Shown here: in pieces, positions 1 through 7,933 of the stretch
How the letters are laid out: each line of letters starts with the position of its first letter
How positions within the stretch are numbered: position 1 is the first letter of the stretch
NCBI GenBank assembly: GCA_963753185.1
Contig: CAVWBO010000007.1
Coordinates: forward strand, 2,356,001 to 2,420,000
Reading direction: 5' to 3'
Origin: SZUA-442 sp963753185
Lineage (GTDB): Bacteria; Actinomycetota; Acidimicrobiia; Spongiisociales; UBA5794
Length of the DNA: 64,000 nt
Notes under the pieces: model-generated
The model's input: the letters and a program-made list of their open reading frames with translations, nothing else
Database searches by the model: none
Told to the model about the DNA's origin: nothing
Translations under genes and position numbers: made by a program

Positions 1-62
1 ATACCGTCGTAGGTGTGGCCACGCGACCGGCGGGTGCTCATCTCCTGCGAAACGCACTCGGG

Positions 63-136
63 TGGAGGTGACGGGATTCGAACCCGTGGCCCCTACGTTG
101 CGAACGTAGTGCTCTGCCGGACTGAGCTACACCCCC
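63..136 (-). tRNA. tRNA-Ala (anticodon CGC)
   Basis: Read on the minus strand this is a complete 74-nt cloverleaf: seven-base acceptor stem, D arm, anticodon stem CTACG/CGTAG with loop TTCGCAA (anticodon CGC, reading GCG), and a T arm with TTCGAAT. The acceptor contains a G3-U70 wobble pair, the alanine identity element, and A73. The terminal CCA is not fully encoded (ACCC follows). Confidence 0.95.
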
Positions 137-185
137 GGAGGCGCCATGGTATCGCCGTGTTGTCGCTTTCCTCGAAAGCGCCGAG

Positions 186-827
186 TCAATCCGAGGCCTC
201 CTGATCGGTTTCGGCCAGTTGGCGACGGAGGCGCTCCTGGACGATCGTGGTGGTGAGATCGGCACGGGACCGCTCGATCAGGGATCGGGCGACGTCCGTC
301 GTGCGGCGGAGTCCCGACGTCATTCCGTCCGGGTAGTCGAGGGCGGCGAGGAGGTCGTGGATAACCTCCATGTCCGCGAAGGTTCGCTCCGCCTCGGCGA
401 GCTCGCCGTGGCGCAACTGGTCGAGAAGGCGCCTGCGCTGCTCCCCGACGGCCTCGCCGAGCCCCTTGCAGTACGGGACGGCATGGACCCCGATGTCCGA
501 AGGCAGGGGAAGCGGCCGTCCTCCGAGTAGGGCCGCCGTCAGCTCGGCTTCCGCATACTCCTTGACCGCGTCGTAGAAGAATCCCGCGTGGTAGATGTCG
601 GGATGGTCGGCGAGCGCCTGCTCGGCCTCGACCACCATGGCCCGTGCGTCATCGAGCAGGGACCGGGCCGTTGCGGCATCATTTCGGTGGAGTGCCCTGA
701 TCGCATTCGCCGAGGTCCGGATGATCGGCCTGGACAGCTTCAGGCCGGTTTCACGAGCCTGGTGCTTGGCGTCGAGTTCGGTGCGCACCTCATCCTCGAC
801 CCTGTCGAGATCGAGGTCCCGTGACAC
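186..827 (-). CDS. Translin-family protein
   Basis: A 213-residue, almost wholly helical protein. The C-terminal part (about residues 160-195, with ALDYPDGMTSGLRRTTD followed by VARSLIERSRADL) matches the translin signature seen in eukaryotic translin/TRAX and in archaeal and some bacterial relatives. Translins are oligomeric nucleic-acid-binding proteins. What the bacterial version binds is not known to me, so RNA binding is inference. It is the last gene before tRNA-Ala and follows the SepX/GlpR-like gene by three bases, so the two are probably co-transcribed. Confidence 0.75.
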   Translation of the reverse strand: MSRDLDLDRVEDEVRTELDAKHQARETGLKLSRPIIRTSANAIRALHRNDAATARSLLDDARAMVVEAEQALADHPDIYHAGFFYDAVKEYAEAELTAALLGGRPLPLPSDIGVHAVPYCKGLGEAVGEQRRRLLDQLRHGELAEAERTFADMEVIHDLLAALDYPDGMTSGLRRTTDVARSLIERSRADLTTTIVQERLRRQLAETDQEASD

Positions 828-830
828 GGA

Positions 831-1310
831 TCAGCCCGCGATGACCCGGACGGTCTTGGATTCCTCGTAGGGGGCGGGCTCGACCCACGACTCGAGAGGC
901 GACACGGCAGGTCCGGCGACCTCGGTTGCCGGCATCGGCAGGACCGATGCACGGGGCAAGGTGCCCTGCTGCTTGATGGTGAGCAGCACCGTGATGTATC
1001 CGGCGAACGCGACGTCGAGGGCGATCGTCAGCCACAGCCAGGGAACGGAACCGGTCCATGTGGCCACACCGAGGGTGAGCAGCGCGGCGATCCCGAGACC
1101 GAGGAGCGTGCGAGTCCTTTTCACCTGCGCATGATGCCGAACGTAATCCTCGGAGTCGGGACGAGCGGACGAGACGGCGGCGAGGAGTTGCTTCGTGCGC
1201 GCGAAGTCCTTGGTCGTCGATTTCGGTGTCTGGTTCCGATGATCGAAGAACGATGGAAGGAGGAATGCCGCCCACAATCCCGCGATCAGGATGAACAGGA
1301 CTATCGCCAT
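831..1310 (-). CDS. SepX/GlpR-like divisome membrane protein
   Basis: A 159-residue protein with an N-terminal membrane segment (about 3-20), a polar linker holding FDHRNQ, and two more membrane helices near residues 69-88 and 92-112, then an acidic/proline tail. This layout matches actinobacterial SepX (Streptomyces) and GlpR (Corynebacterium), a membrane partner of the FtsZ-associated MoeA-like protein Glp. A moeA/glp homologue lies about 1.1 kb upstream on the same strand, as in other actinobacteria, which supports the call. The family is poorly conserved, so identity rests on topology, the N-terminal pattern and synteny. Confidence 0.6.
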   Translation of the reverse strand: MAIVLFILIAGLWAAFLLPSFFDHRNQTPKSTTKDFARTKQLLAAVSSARPDSEDYVRHHAQVKRTRTLLGLGIAALLTLGVATWTGSVPWLWLTIALDVAFAGYITVLLTIKQQGTLPRASVLPMPATEVAGPAVSPLESWVEPAPYEESKTVRVIAG

Positions 1311-1476
1311 CGTTGGTTGTCTCGCTTACTCCGCCGCCAGCGGTCTCGAGCGTACCGGTCGACCGCTGCGGGTCAAAGGATCTTCGGGGTTCGTGCAACC
1401 TCAGTCTGGTCCCCATCGGGCGCTTTGAGCAACTCCGACTCCTGAATCCTAGGAGGCTGGTAGGGCTAGGGCCTCG

Positions 1477-1962
1477 TCAGTCGTGCCGACCGTGGTGGCC
1501 CGACGCGACCTCGACGGCGTGGCGGAGGGCGGGGCCGATCACGTCGAGGCCCTCACGGACAGCACGTACCGACCCCGGGAGGTTCACGACGAGGCACGTT
1601 CCGACGAGGCCGGCGATCCCCCTCGAGAGCATGCCGTGGGGTATCACGCCGAAGGTCGCGGACCGCATCGCCTCGGAGATGCCGGGGACCGGTCGGTCGA
1701 TGACCGAGGCCGTTGCCTCCGGTGTCAGGTCGCGCGGCGACAAACCTGTGCCACCGGTGGTCACGATCAGGTCGGTTGCGGTTGAGAGGCGTCGGATCTC
1801 GTCGGCGAGCGGCTGAATGCCGTCCGGCACGACGCTCCTCTCGGTGACACGGAACCCGAGGGCGGTGAGAGCCTCCACGATGACAGGACCCGAACCATCC
1901 TCCGCCGTTCCAGCCGAGATCGAGTCGGAGACGGTGATCACTGCGGCTCGCGGATCATCCAC
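1477..1962 (-). CDS. mogA: Molybdopterin adenylyltransferase (MogA/MoaB family)
   Basis: A MogA/MoaB-fold protein that activates molybdopterin by adenylylation before metal insertion. Visible family features are AAVITVSDSISAGTAEDGSG near the N-terminus, VTTGGTGLSPRDLTPEA in the middle and LPGSVRAVREG near the end. I chose the GTG at 1962 (161 residues): its reading frame overlaps the moaC stop by eight bases and GGGGGAG lies seven bases upstream. The longer frame from 2016 would overlap moaC by 62 bases. It is the last gene of the plsY-moeA-moaC-mogA operon. Confidence 0.85.
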   Translation of the reverse strand: MDDPRAAVITVSDSISAGTAEDGSGPVIVEALTALGFRVTERSVVPDGIQPLADEIRRLSTATDLIVTTGGTGLSPRDLTPEATASVIDRPVPGISEAMRSATFGVIPHGMLSRGIAGLVGTCLVVNLPGSVRAVREGLDVIGPALRHAVEVASGHHGRHD

Positions 1963-2425
1963 GGCTCCACTCCCCCGATCGTCCACCCGACTTCGAGACG
2001 AGTGCGATCTCGGCAACGAACGCGGATCGGTCGATGCCCTTGATCATGTCATACAGGGCGAGGGCACCGATGCCGGCCCCGGTCATCGCTTCCATCTCCA
2101 CGCCCGTGCGTGCGTGCACGCCGACGGTCACACGGATCTCGACACCGGTATCGACACGGGCGACGTCGACGTCGATCCGGTCGATCGGGAGTGGATGACA
2201 CAGCGGTATGAGATCCGCCGTCCGCTTCGCCCCTTGGATCGCCGCGACCCGGACGGTGGCAATGCCGTCCCCTTTCGGTAGCCCGCCGCTGAACAGCAGG
2301 TCTGCGGTGGCATCTGCCATCGTCACCACCGCTGACGCAATGGCCAAGCGGTCGGTCGAGGCCTTCGACCCCACGTCGACCATGTGGACGTTGCCTTCCT
2401 CATCGAGGTGGGTGAGTTCGCTCAT
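1955..2425 (-). CDS. moaC: Cyclic pyranopterin monophosphate synthase MoaC
   Basis: MoaC, with MoaA, makes cyclic pyranopterin monophosphate, the first stable molybdenum-cofactor intermediate. The 156-residue product has the family core motifs DLIPLCHPLPID and EMEAMTGAGIGALALYDM and is of normal length. The ATG at 2425 overlaps the moeA stop in an ATGA arrangement, which fixes the start better than the upstream in-frame ATG at 2449 inside moeA. No moaA, moaD or moaE is present in the window. Confidence 0.93.
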   Translation of the reverse strand: MSELTHLDEEGNVHMVDVGSKASTDRLAIASAVVTMADATADLLFSGGLPKGDGIATVRVAAIQGAKRTADLIPLCHPLPIDRIDVDVARVDTGVEIRVTVGVHARTGVEMEAMTGAGIGALALYDMIKGIDRSAFVAEIALVSKSGGRSGEWSRG

Positions 2426-3642
2426 TCGATTCCTCTCGCCTCGGGCCATTGGAACATCTCGACGATCACATCGTCGCCCGCCGAGAGCGCGCCAGTCCCA
2501 ACGGGGACGACGGCGAGGGCCTGCGCCGTGGCGAGGGACGACAGGACGTTGGAGTCCTGGCCGCCCGATCGCACCGCGACGAACCGGCCGTTGTCGTCGG
2601 CGAGCAGCACCCGCAGGAACACGGTCTTGTCGGGATTCGTCTCGACGTCCTCGCCCATGGTCGCACGAACGCGGGGCCTGAGCAGATGCCTGGCGCCCAT
2701 CATGTGGAGGATCGCAGGGCGCACGAATTGCTCGAAGGCGATGAAGGTCGACACCGGGTTCCCCGGAAGGCCGAACAGGGGAACCCCTCTCACGGATCCG
2801 AATGCGAACGGCTTCGCCGGTTGCATGGCCACCCGCCAGAACTCGACCGATCCTGCCTCACCGAGCACTTGTTTGACGAAGTCGTAGTCCCCCATCGACA
2901 CACCGCCCGTCGACACGATGAGCTCCGCCCGATTCGCCGCTTCCGTGTAGGCGGAGCGCAGCGCGTCGAGGTCGTCACCGATGATCCCGAGGTCGATCGT
3001 CGGGATGCCGAGGTCGCCGAGCATGGCGCCGAGAAGCACGCGGTTCGTGTCCCTGATCGCGCCCGGCGAGAGGTGCTCCGTGGACGGAGCGACGACTTCG
3101 TCGCCGGTCGACATGATCGCGACCGTCGGACGACGGGCGACCTCGACCGATCCCGTCACGGAGGCGATGCTCGCGAGGTGCCGAGCGGTGAGCCTGACAC
3201 CGGCGGGAACGACGACATCACCAACCGCCACGTCTCCCCCGGCGACCCGAACCGACGTGCCTCGGCGGACCGGCTCGAGGACCTCGACCGAGCCGTCCGG
3301 TCCGGCCGCCGTCAGCTCGACCATCACGACCGTGTCCGCACCCTCGGGAATGGGCGCACCGGTCATGATCCGTGTCGCCGTACCGCGTGTGACGGGCATC
3401 GTCGGGACCGAGCCCGCAGGCACGTCCTCGAGCACCCGGAGGGTCACCGGGGCTCCTTCGACGTCTAGGCCGAGCACCGCGTATCCGTCCATGGCTGAGT
3501 TCGGGAACGGAGGCACCGAATGCCGAGCGATGACGGGCACGGCGGTGACCATGCCGAGCGCATCCGCAACCGCAACGCTCTCGCTGTCCATTCTGGGCAT
3601 TGCCTCGAGAACCCTCGTGCGAGCCTCTTCGAGAGGGATCAT
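2422..3642 (-). CDS. moeA: MoeA/Glp-type molybdopterin molybdotransferase
   Basis: A full-length 406-residue MoeA. It has the N-terminal domain I/II region (PPFPNSAMDGYAV near residue 50, RIMTGAPIPEGADTVVMVE near 95), the molybdopterin-binding domain with STGDE (178-182) and TGGVSMGDYD (245-254), and the LFGLPGNPVST motif. MoeA inserts molybdate into adenylylated molybdopterin. In Corynebacterium the MoeA-like protein Glp also links FtsZ to the membrane protein GlpR. With a GlpR/SepX-like gene nearby, this copy may serve either role or both. The start overlaps the plsY stop by four bases (ATGA). Confidence 0.9.
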   Translation of the reverse strand: MIPLEEARTRVLEAMPRMDSESVAVADALGMVTAVPVIARHSVPPFPNSAMDGYAVLGLDVEGAPVTLRVLEDVPAGSVPTMPVTRGTATRIMTGAPIPEGADTVVMVELTAAGPDGSVEVLEPVRRGTSVRVAGGDVAVGDVVVPAGVRLTARHLASIASVTGSVEVARRPTVAIMSTGDEVVAPSTEHLSPGAIRDTNRVLLGAMLGDLGIPTIDLGIIGDDLDALRSAYTEAANRAELIVSTGGVSMGDYDFVKQVLGEAGSVEFWRVAMQPAKPFAFGSVRGVPLFGLPGNPVSTFIAFEQFVRPAILHMMGARHLLRPRVRATMGEDVETNPDKTVFLRVLLADDNGRFVAVRSGGQDSNVLSSLATAQALAVVPVGTGALSAGDDVIVEMFQWPEARGIE

Positions 3643-4214
3643 GAGACGGTGCCCTCCCTCCTCATCAGGATCCGCTCGATGTTGCCGGAGTGTCTGACGA
3701 TCACGAACACCGCCGTCGCCCCCGCCCAGAGCAGCTCCGACGTCGTTTCACCCGCGATCGCGAGGCCGGGCACGAGCAGGACCATCACGGTGAGTGATGC
3801 GATCGACGCCGTCTTCCACACGAGGACCAGCGCCAGCCAGACGACGGCGAGCACGACCCCGACGATCGGGGACAAGTAGAGGACTCCTCCGATCGCGGTC
3901 GCGACGCTCTTGCCCCCGCTGAACCGGTGCCAGACGGGGAAGGAGTGCCCAACGACCGCCGCGAACAGCGTGACATATCCGAAGGTCGGATCGACCATGG
4001 CCGCACCGATCAGTGCCGCGATGACACCCTTCAACCCGTCGCCGACCAATACCACGGCAGCCCGCCGCTTCCCGAGGACACGCATGACGTTCGACGTGCC
4101 CGGATTCCCCGACCCGACGGTTCGGATGTCGATGCCGTTCGCAGACGCGACGATGATGCCGAAGCTCACGGAGCCGATGAGGTACGCCGCGATCACGGCC
4201 ACGATCTGTTGCAC
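3639..4214 (-). CDS. plsY: Acyl-phosphate:glycerol-3-phosphate acyltransferase PlsY
   Basis: A 191-residue polytopic membrane enzyme that transfers acyl groups from acyl-phosphate to glycerol-3-phosphate, the first step of phospholipid synthesis. The family signature GSGNPGTSNVMRVLGKR is at about residues 35-51 and the second conserved loop, HSFPVWHRFSGGKSVAT, near 97-113; hydrophobic helices fill the rest. It is first in the operon with moeA/glp, moaC and mogA, with a four-base overlap to moeA. That placement couples membrane lipid synthesis to a possible division gene. Confidence 0.93.
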   Translation of the reverse strand: MQQIVAVIAAYLIGSVSFGIIVASANGIDIRTVGSGNPGTSNVMRVLGKRRAAVVLVGDGLKGVIAALIGAAMVDPTFGYVTLFAAVVGHSFPVWHRFSGGKSVATAIGGVLYLSPIVGVVLAVVWLALVLVWKTASIASLTVMVLLVPGLAIAGETTSELLWAGATAVFVIVRHSGNIERILMRREGTVS

Positions 4215-4285
4215 GGCAACGAGTGTAGGGAACGCCCCATACCCTGGATCGGGTCCCTTCCCACGCGAGGCCCCAGCCGATACGT

Positions 4286-4813
4286 TTGTTCGTGTTGCTG
4301 CTCACCAAGCCCCCGTACCTGCGCTGGCTCGCGGCCCTAGCCCTCTTCGTCGTCGCCGTGGCGTGGGACCTGTCCGGCAGGGCGACGGAGGCTGTGCCGT
4401 TCGCTGTTCGGGACATCGAGCAGGGCTCGTGGATCGATTCCGAGGACGTCGAGTGGAGACAGCTCCCCCGAGGCAGCGTCGACTTGGCGATGCTCGAAGG
4501 TGCCCGGGCCGCGACGGCGATCCTGGCCGGTGATCCGATCACCCGATCGGTGACCGCCGTGGGGTCACTCGTCCCGAGAGACTGGTGGTCTGTTCCTGTC
4601 GACCTTCCTACCGGCGTCGCCGCAGGGACCGCGGTTCGGCTCGTTCTGCCGGGCGGCACGACCGCCGACGGCATCGTCGCGATCGCGCCTTCCGATGACA
4701 TGTTCACCGGCGCACCAACGGGAGCCGTCGCCGTGCCCGAGGACGTCGTCGCACGGGTGGCGGAGGCATCAGCCGCAGGGCTGCTCCTCGTGCTGATCGC
4801 ACCAGGGCGCTGA
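4286..4813 (+). CDS. SAF-domain membrane-anchored protein
   Basis: A 175-residue protein with an N-terminal membrane segment (about residues 10-27) and a SAF-like domain: RDIEQGSWIDSEDVEWRQLP, then a conserved-looking AILAGDPITRSV stretch. The order resembles the CpaB/RcpC pilus-assembly proteins, but it is shorter and lacks their long C-terminal region. The frame opens with TTG at 4286; GTG at 4292 is an alternative. It stands alone on the plus strand, divergent from plsY, with no pilus genes nearby. Function unknown. Confidence 0.65.
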   Translation: MFVLLLTKPPYLRWLAALALFVVAVAWDLSGRATEAVPFAVRDIEQGSWIDSEDVEWRQLPRGSVDLAMLEGARAATAILAGDPITRSVTAVGSLVPRDWWSVPVDLPTGVAAGTAVRLVLPGGTTADGIVAIAPSDDMFTGAPTGAVAVPEDVVARVAEASAAGLLLVLIAPGR

Positions 4814-4827
4814 CGCGGTCCGGATGC

Positions 4828-5949
4828 TCAGTCGACGTCGCGACGGCGGAAGACGAGTGCCGCAATCGTCACGGCGACGGCGGCGTACACCAACACCGTC
4901 ACCGCAGCACGCGTGAGACCGTGCGAGTACACGGAGATCAACTCGCCGTCGGCACGTACGAAACGCCCGACCTCGCCGCCTGTTGCGAAGGCAACCATGT
5001 TCTCGTTGAGGTCGAACGGTCGGAGGCCCCGAAGCAGCACCATGGTCAGCAACGGGCTGGCGATCGCGGTGTAGCCGAGAATCACGGCGACTCCGCCAAC
5101 CGTGTTCCGAGTCAGGACGGACACCGAAAGGGCGATCGCTGCGGTCGCTGCTGCCGCCACGCCTCCTCGGAGGATCACGCCCACGACGCCGAACCAGAAG
5201 TCGGCATCGGCACCCGCCGTGCTTCCCCGCCACTGGGCTGCGGGCAGCATCGCCAGGACGAGGAACCCAAGGAGTAGGACGTGGATGGCGAAAGCAGACA
5301 GGGACACAGCGACGACCTTCGAACCGAGAACCCTCACGCGCCTCGGCTCCCAGAGCAGCGTCGTCTCGATCGTGCCCGACTTGTACTCGGCTCCGATGAA
5401 CGATGCTCCGAGAATGGCGGCGATGACGAACAGGAACAGGCCCGTGCTCGGAACGATCCCGCTCGGGATGGGAGCAACGGATCGATACGTTCGGCCATCG
5501 ATCGTGTAACTCCCCTGGATGTACTCGCCGACCTCACCTGTGTCGACGTCCGGGCAGGCCTCGCGATACGGGACTGTGGGTTCATAGAGCGATACGAGGC
5601 AGAAACGCGGGTCGTCGATGTAGCCCTGGAAGTACATGGGATTGCACTGCTCGTCTGCCATCGCCTCCGCAGACTCGAAGGACGACAGGTACTCCTCATA
5701 GCCGGGGTCGACACCCTGGATCTCGCCGTTGGACCACGCGTTCCATTCAGCGACCGTCGAGGTTCGGCACAGCTCGACGTCCCGAGTGATCTGGGCCTCG
5801 ACATCACCGGCGTCCGGGACCTCATCCCTGTGCGTCACGAACGTGATCACGCCACCGACGACGATCGCCACGGACACGCCGAGGATCATGATCCATGGCA
5901 TCAGCCTGCTCCACATTCGGCGCAGCTCGATGCTGATCAAGCGGATCAT
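4828..5949 (-). CDS. ABC-2 type transporter permease
   Basis: A 373-residue integral membrane protein. A first helix (about 15-38) is followed by a large extracytoplasmic loop with several cysteines (about residues 50-165), then five hydrophobic segments in the C-terminal half. This is the common layout of ABC-2 permeases that pair with a separate ATPase. The partner ATPase is directly upstream and overlaps by four bases (ATGA). Substrate unknown. The odd extracellular loop with DPGYEEY and PTVPYREACPD does not point to a specific family. Confidence 0.8.
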   Translation of the reverse strand: MIRLISIELRRMWSRLMPWIMILGVSVAIVVGGVITFVTHRDEVPDAGDVEAQITRDVELCRTSTVAEWNAWSNGEIQGVDPGYEEYLSSFESAEAMADEQCNPMYFQGYIDDPRFCLVSLYEPTVPYREACPDVDTGEVGEYIQGSYTIDGRTYRSVAPIPSGIVPSTGLFLFVIAAILGASFIGAEYKSGTIETTLLWEPRRVRVLGSKVVAVSLSAFAIHVLLLGFLVLAMLPAAQWRGSTAGADADFWFGVVGVILRGGVAAAATAAIALSVSVLTRNTVGGVAVILGYTAIASPLLTMVLLRGLRPFDLNENMVAFATGGEVGRFVRADGELISVYSHGLTRAAVTVLVYAAVAVTIAALVFRRRDVD

Positions 5950-6878
5950 TCCGGGGCCCCCGCCTCACCGGTGAGCTCGAGGAAGACGGACTCGAGACTC
6001 ACCGACTCCGTTTGCAGGCCGCGCAGGTACCTCCCGGCCGAGGCGAGCGCATGGGTGACACGAGCGGCATCGTCCTGTCCCAGCTCGACGACGATGGTGT
6101 CCGCCTCTGTTCCCAGTCGCGCAGTGAAGCCGGCCGACGAGAGGACCGTGATCGCTCCGGGAGCATCGTCGATCGTGACGACGAGCCGGTCGCCGTGGTT
6201 CGTCATGACATCGGACACCCGACCGGACGTGATGAGCCTTCCGCGGTTGATGATGGCGACCTGATCGCACATCAACTGGACCTCAGCGAGCTGATGACTG
6301 GACACGAGGACGGTCGCACCTGTTGATCCGTATCGTCGGATCAACTCCCGCATGTCCTTTATCCCTGCCGGATCGAGGCCGTTCGCTGGTTCATCCAAGA
6401 CCAGCAGATCCGGGTTCTTGAGGATGGCACCGGCCACGGCGAGGCGCTGCTTCATGCCGAGCGAGTACGTGCCGAACTTGTCCTTGGCACGTCCGGAGAG
6501 CCCCACCTCATCGAGCACACGGTCCAGCTCACTGGAGGGGATCCCATGCGTCGCTGCGAGCAGTTCGAGGTTCAGGCGGCCGGAGAACCCGGGGAAGAAC
6601 TTGGGCGTCTCCACGAGTGCCCCGACACGGCTGATCACCTCCGGGAGCTGATGGGGAATCTCAATACCGAGCAGCCGTACCGACCCGGCGGTGGGTGCCA
6701 CGAGGCCGAGGAGGCAGCGAATCGTGGTCGTCTTGCCTGCACCGTTGGGCCCGAGGAAGCCGAATACACCGCCGCGCGGAACGTCGAGGTCCAGGGCGTC
6801 GATCGCCACGGTCCCACTCCCACGAACACGCGAGTAGACCTTGCGAAGGCCCCGGATCTCGATCGCCGCATCCGTCAT
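5946..6878 (-). CDS. ABC transporter ATP-binding protein
   Basis: A 310-residue ATPase of the ABC-2/drug-export type. It shows Walker A GPNGAGKT (about 43-50), the ABC signature region YSLGMKQRL, Walker B LLVLDEP and a conserved switch histidine (VSSHQLAE), followed by a C-terminal regulatory segment. The ATG at 6878 is preferred over an in-frame GTG at 6911. It precedes and overlaps the permease, so the pair forms a two-gene exporter operon of unknown substrate. Confidence 0.9.
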   Translation of the reverse strand: MTDAAIEIRGLRKVYSRVRGSGTVAIDALDLDVPRGGVFGFLGPNGAGKTTTIRCLLGLVAPTAGSVRLLGIEIPHQLPEVISRVGALVETPKFFPGFSGRLNLELLAATHGIPSSELDRVLDEVGLSGRAKDKFGTYSLGMKQRLAVAGAILKNPDLLVLDEPANGLDPAGIKDMRELIRRYGSTGATVLVSSHQLAEVQLMCDQVAIINRGRLITSGRVSDVMTNHGDRLVVTIDDAPGAITVLSSAGFTARLGTEADTIVVELGQDDAARVTHALASAGRYLRGLQTESVSLESVFLELTGEAGAPE

Positions 6879-7132
6879 CGCGTACCCCGTTTCGAGATCC
6901 GGACAAACCACCTATTCGCAGCGCAACGCTAGCGCTTCGACCGCCGGCGGCCATTGGTTGTTCAGGGTGATCGGTTTCGTGTGGTGTAGGTTCGTCCGGT
7001 TTTGGTGGTCCATTGGGGTTGCGGCCCTGACCAGCTCGCACTTCCGCGTCGCCACGGAGCCGGACTTCGAGGGCATGTAGGCACCGTCGAAGCAGAACGG
7101 TGCGCTCATCGGTCGTCGGGTAGGCCGGGTTC
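6879..7132 (-). other. Intergenic segment, locally lower GC
   Basis: 254 bases between uppP and the ABC exporter operon, noticeably richer in T on the plus strand around 6945-7020. On the minus strand it holds a 33-codon open frame (ATG at 7013, stop at 6912) without a recognisable product or ribosome-binding site. It probably carries the promoter of the exporter operon; I cannot identify the boxes. Confidence 0.3.
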
Positions 7133-7891
7133 TCAGATCACGATCGCCGAGAAGGCGCCGAACGCAACGCAGTAGATCCCGAAGGGTGCCAGACCGATCC
7201 TGGACAGCAGCCGGAGCAGGATCGCGATCGCCGCGTACCCGGAGAGGGCCGCCGCCGCCATGCCGACCCACACCTCGGTGCCGATCGCCTCACCGGACGA
7301 GACGACCTCAGCCATCTGGAGGAGGCCCGCACCAGCGATGACGGGGATTCCGAGCAGGAAGGCGAATCGCGCGGACTCGGTACGGTCGAGACCCCTCGTC
7401 AGGCCGGCCGTGATCGTCATACCCGAGCGCGAGATTCCCGGGATGAGCGCGAAGGACTGCGCGAGGCCGACCAGGATGCCGTCGAGTGGCCGCACATCCT
7501 CCGTGACCCTGTCACCGATGCGGATCAGCGTCGTCGCCAGGAGGATCACACCCGTGAGGATGAGCATCATCGACACCGCGAAGGGATCCGAGACCAGCTC
7601 CTCGATGCGGTCCTCGAAGGCGAGCCCGAGCACGACGGCGGGGATGGTCCCGATGACGATCACGGTGATGAGCCTCCGAGCAGGACGATCGAATCGTGCC
7701 ATCTGGGCGAGGTCCCGCCGGAAGTAGACGAGGACCGCAAGGAGGGTACCGAGGTGGAGCATCGCGTTCGTGGCCAGGTCGGGAGCGGGCCTCCCGAAGA
7801 TCGCCGGGATGAGGACGAGATGCCCGCTCGAGGAGATGGGTAGGAATTCGGTGAGTCCCTGGATGATGCCCCAGAAGATGGCGTTGAGCAT
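7133..7891 (-). CDS. uppP: Undecaprenyl-diphosphatase UppP (BacA)
   Basis: A 252-residue polytopic membrane phosphatase that recycles undecaprenyl diphosphate to the monophosphate carrier for cell-wall synthesis. The family motifs QGLTEFLPISSSGHLVL (about 12-28) and PGISRSGMTITAGL (about 155-168) are intact, including the glutamate/serine cluster and the arginine. I chose the ATG at 7891, directly before the first helix; in-frame ATG 7912 adds seven residues. It follows the Na/Pi cotransporter gene on the same strand at a 42-base distance. Confidence 0.95.
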   Translation of the reverse strand: MLNAIFWGIIQGLTEFLPISSSGHLVLIPAIFGRPAPDLATNAMLHLGTLLAVLVYFRRDLAQMARFDRPARRLITVIVIGTIPAVVLGLAFEDRIEELVSDPFAVSMMLILTGVILLATTLIRIGDRVTEDVRPLDGILVGLAQSFALIPGISRSGMTITAGLTRGLDRTESARFAFLLGIPVIAGAGLLQMAEVVSSGEAIGTEVWVGMAAAALSGYAAIAILLRLLSRIGLAPFGIYCVAFGAFSAIVI

Positions 7892-7933
7892 CCGGCGAGC
7901 ATAGGCGGACACCCAGACGTGACACGGATCCCT

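Noticed and set aside
2449..3468. 339-codon plus-strand frame inside moeA
   Set aside because: It lies fully opposite a conserved gene, is arginine/histidine-rich and shows no family motif.
5281..6264. 327-codon plus-strand frame opposite the ABC exporter
   Set aside because: It is antisense to two conserved genes and has no coherent motif.
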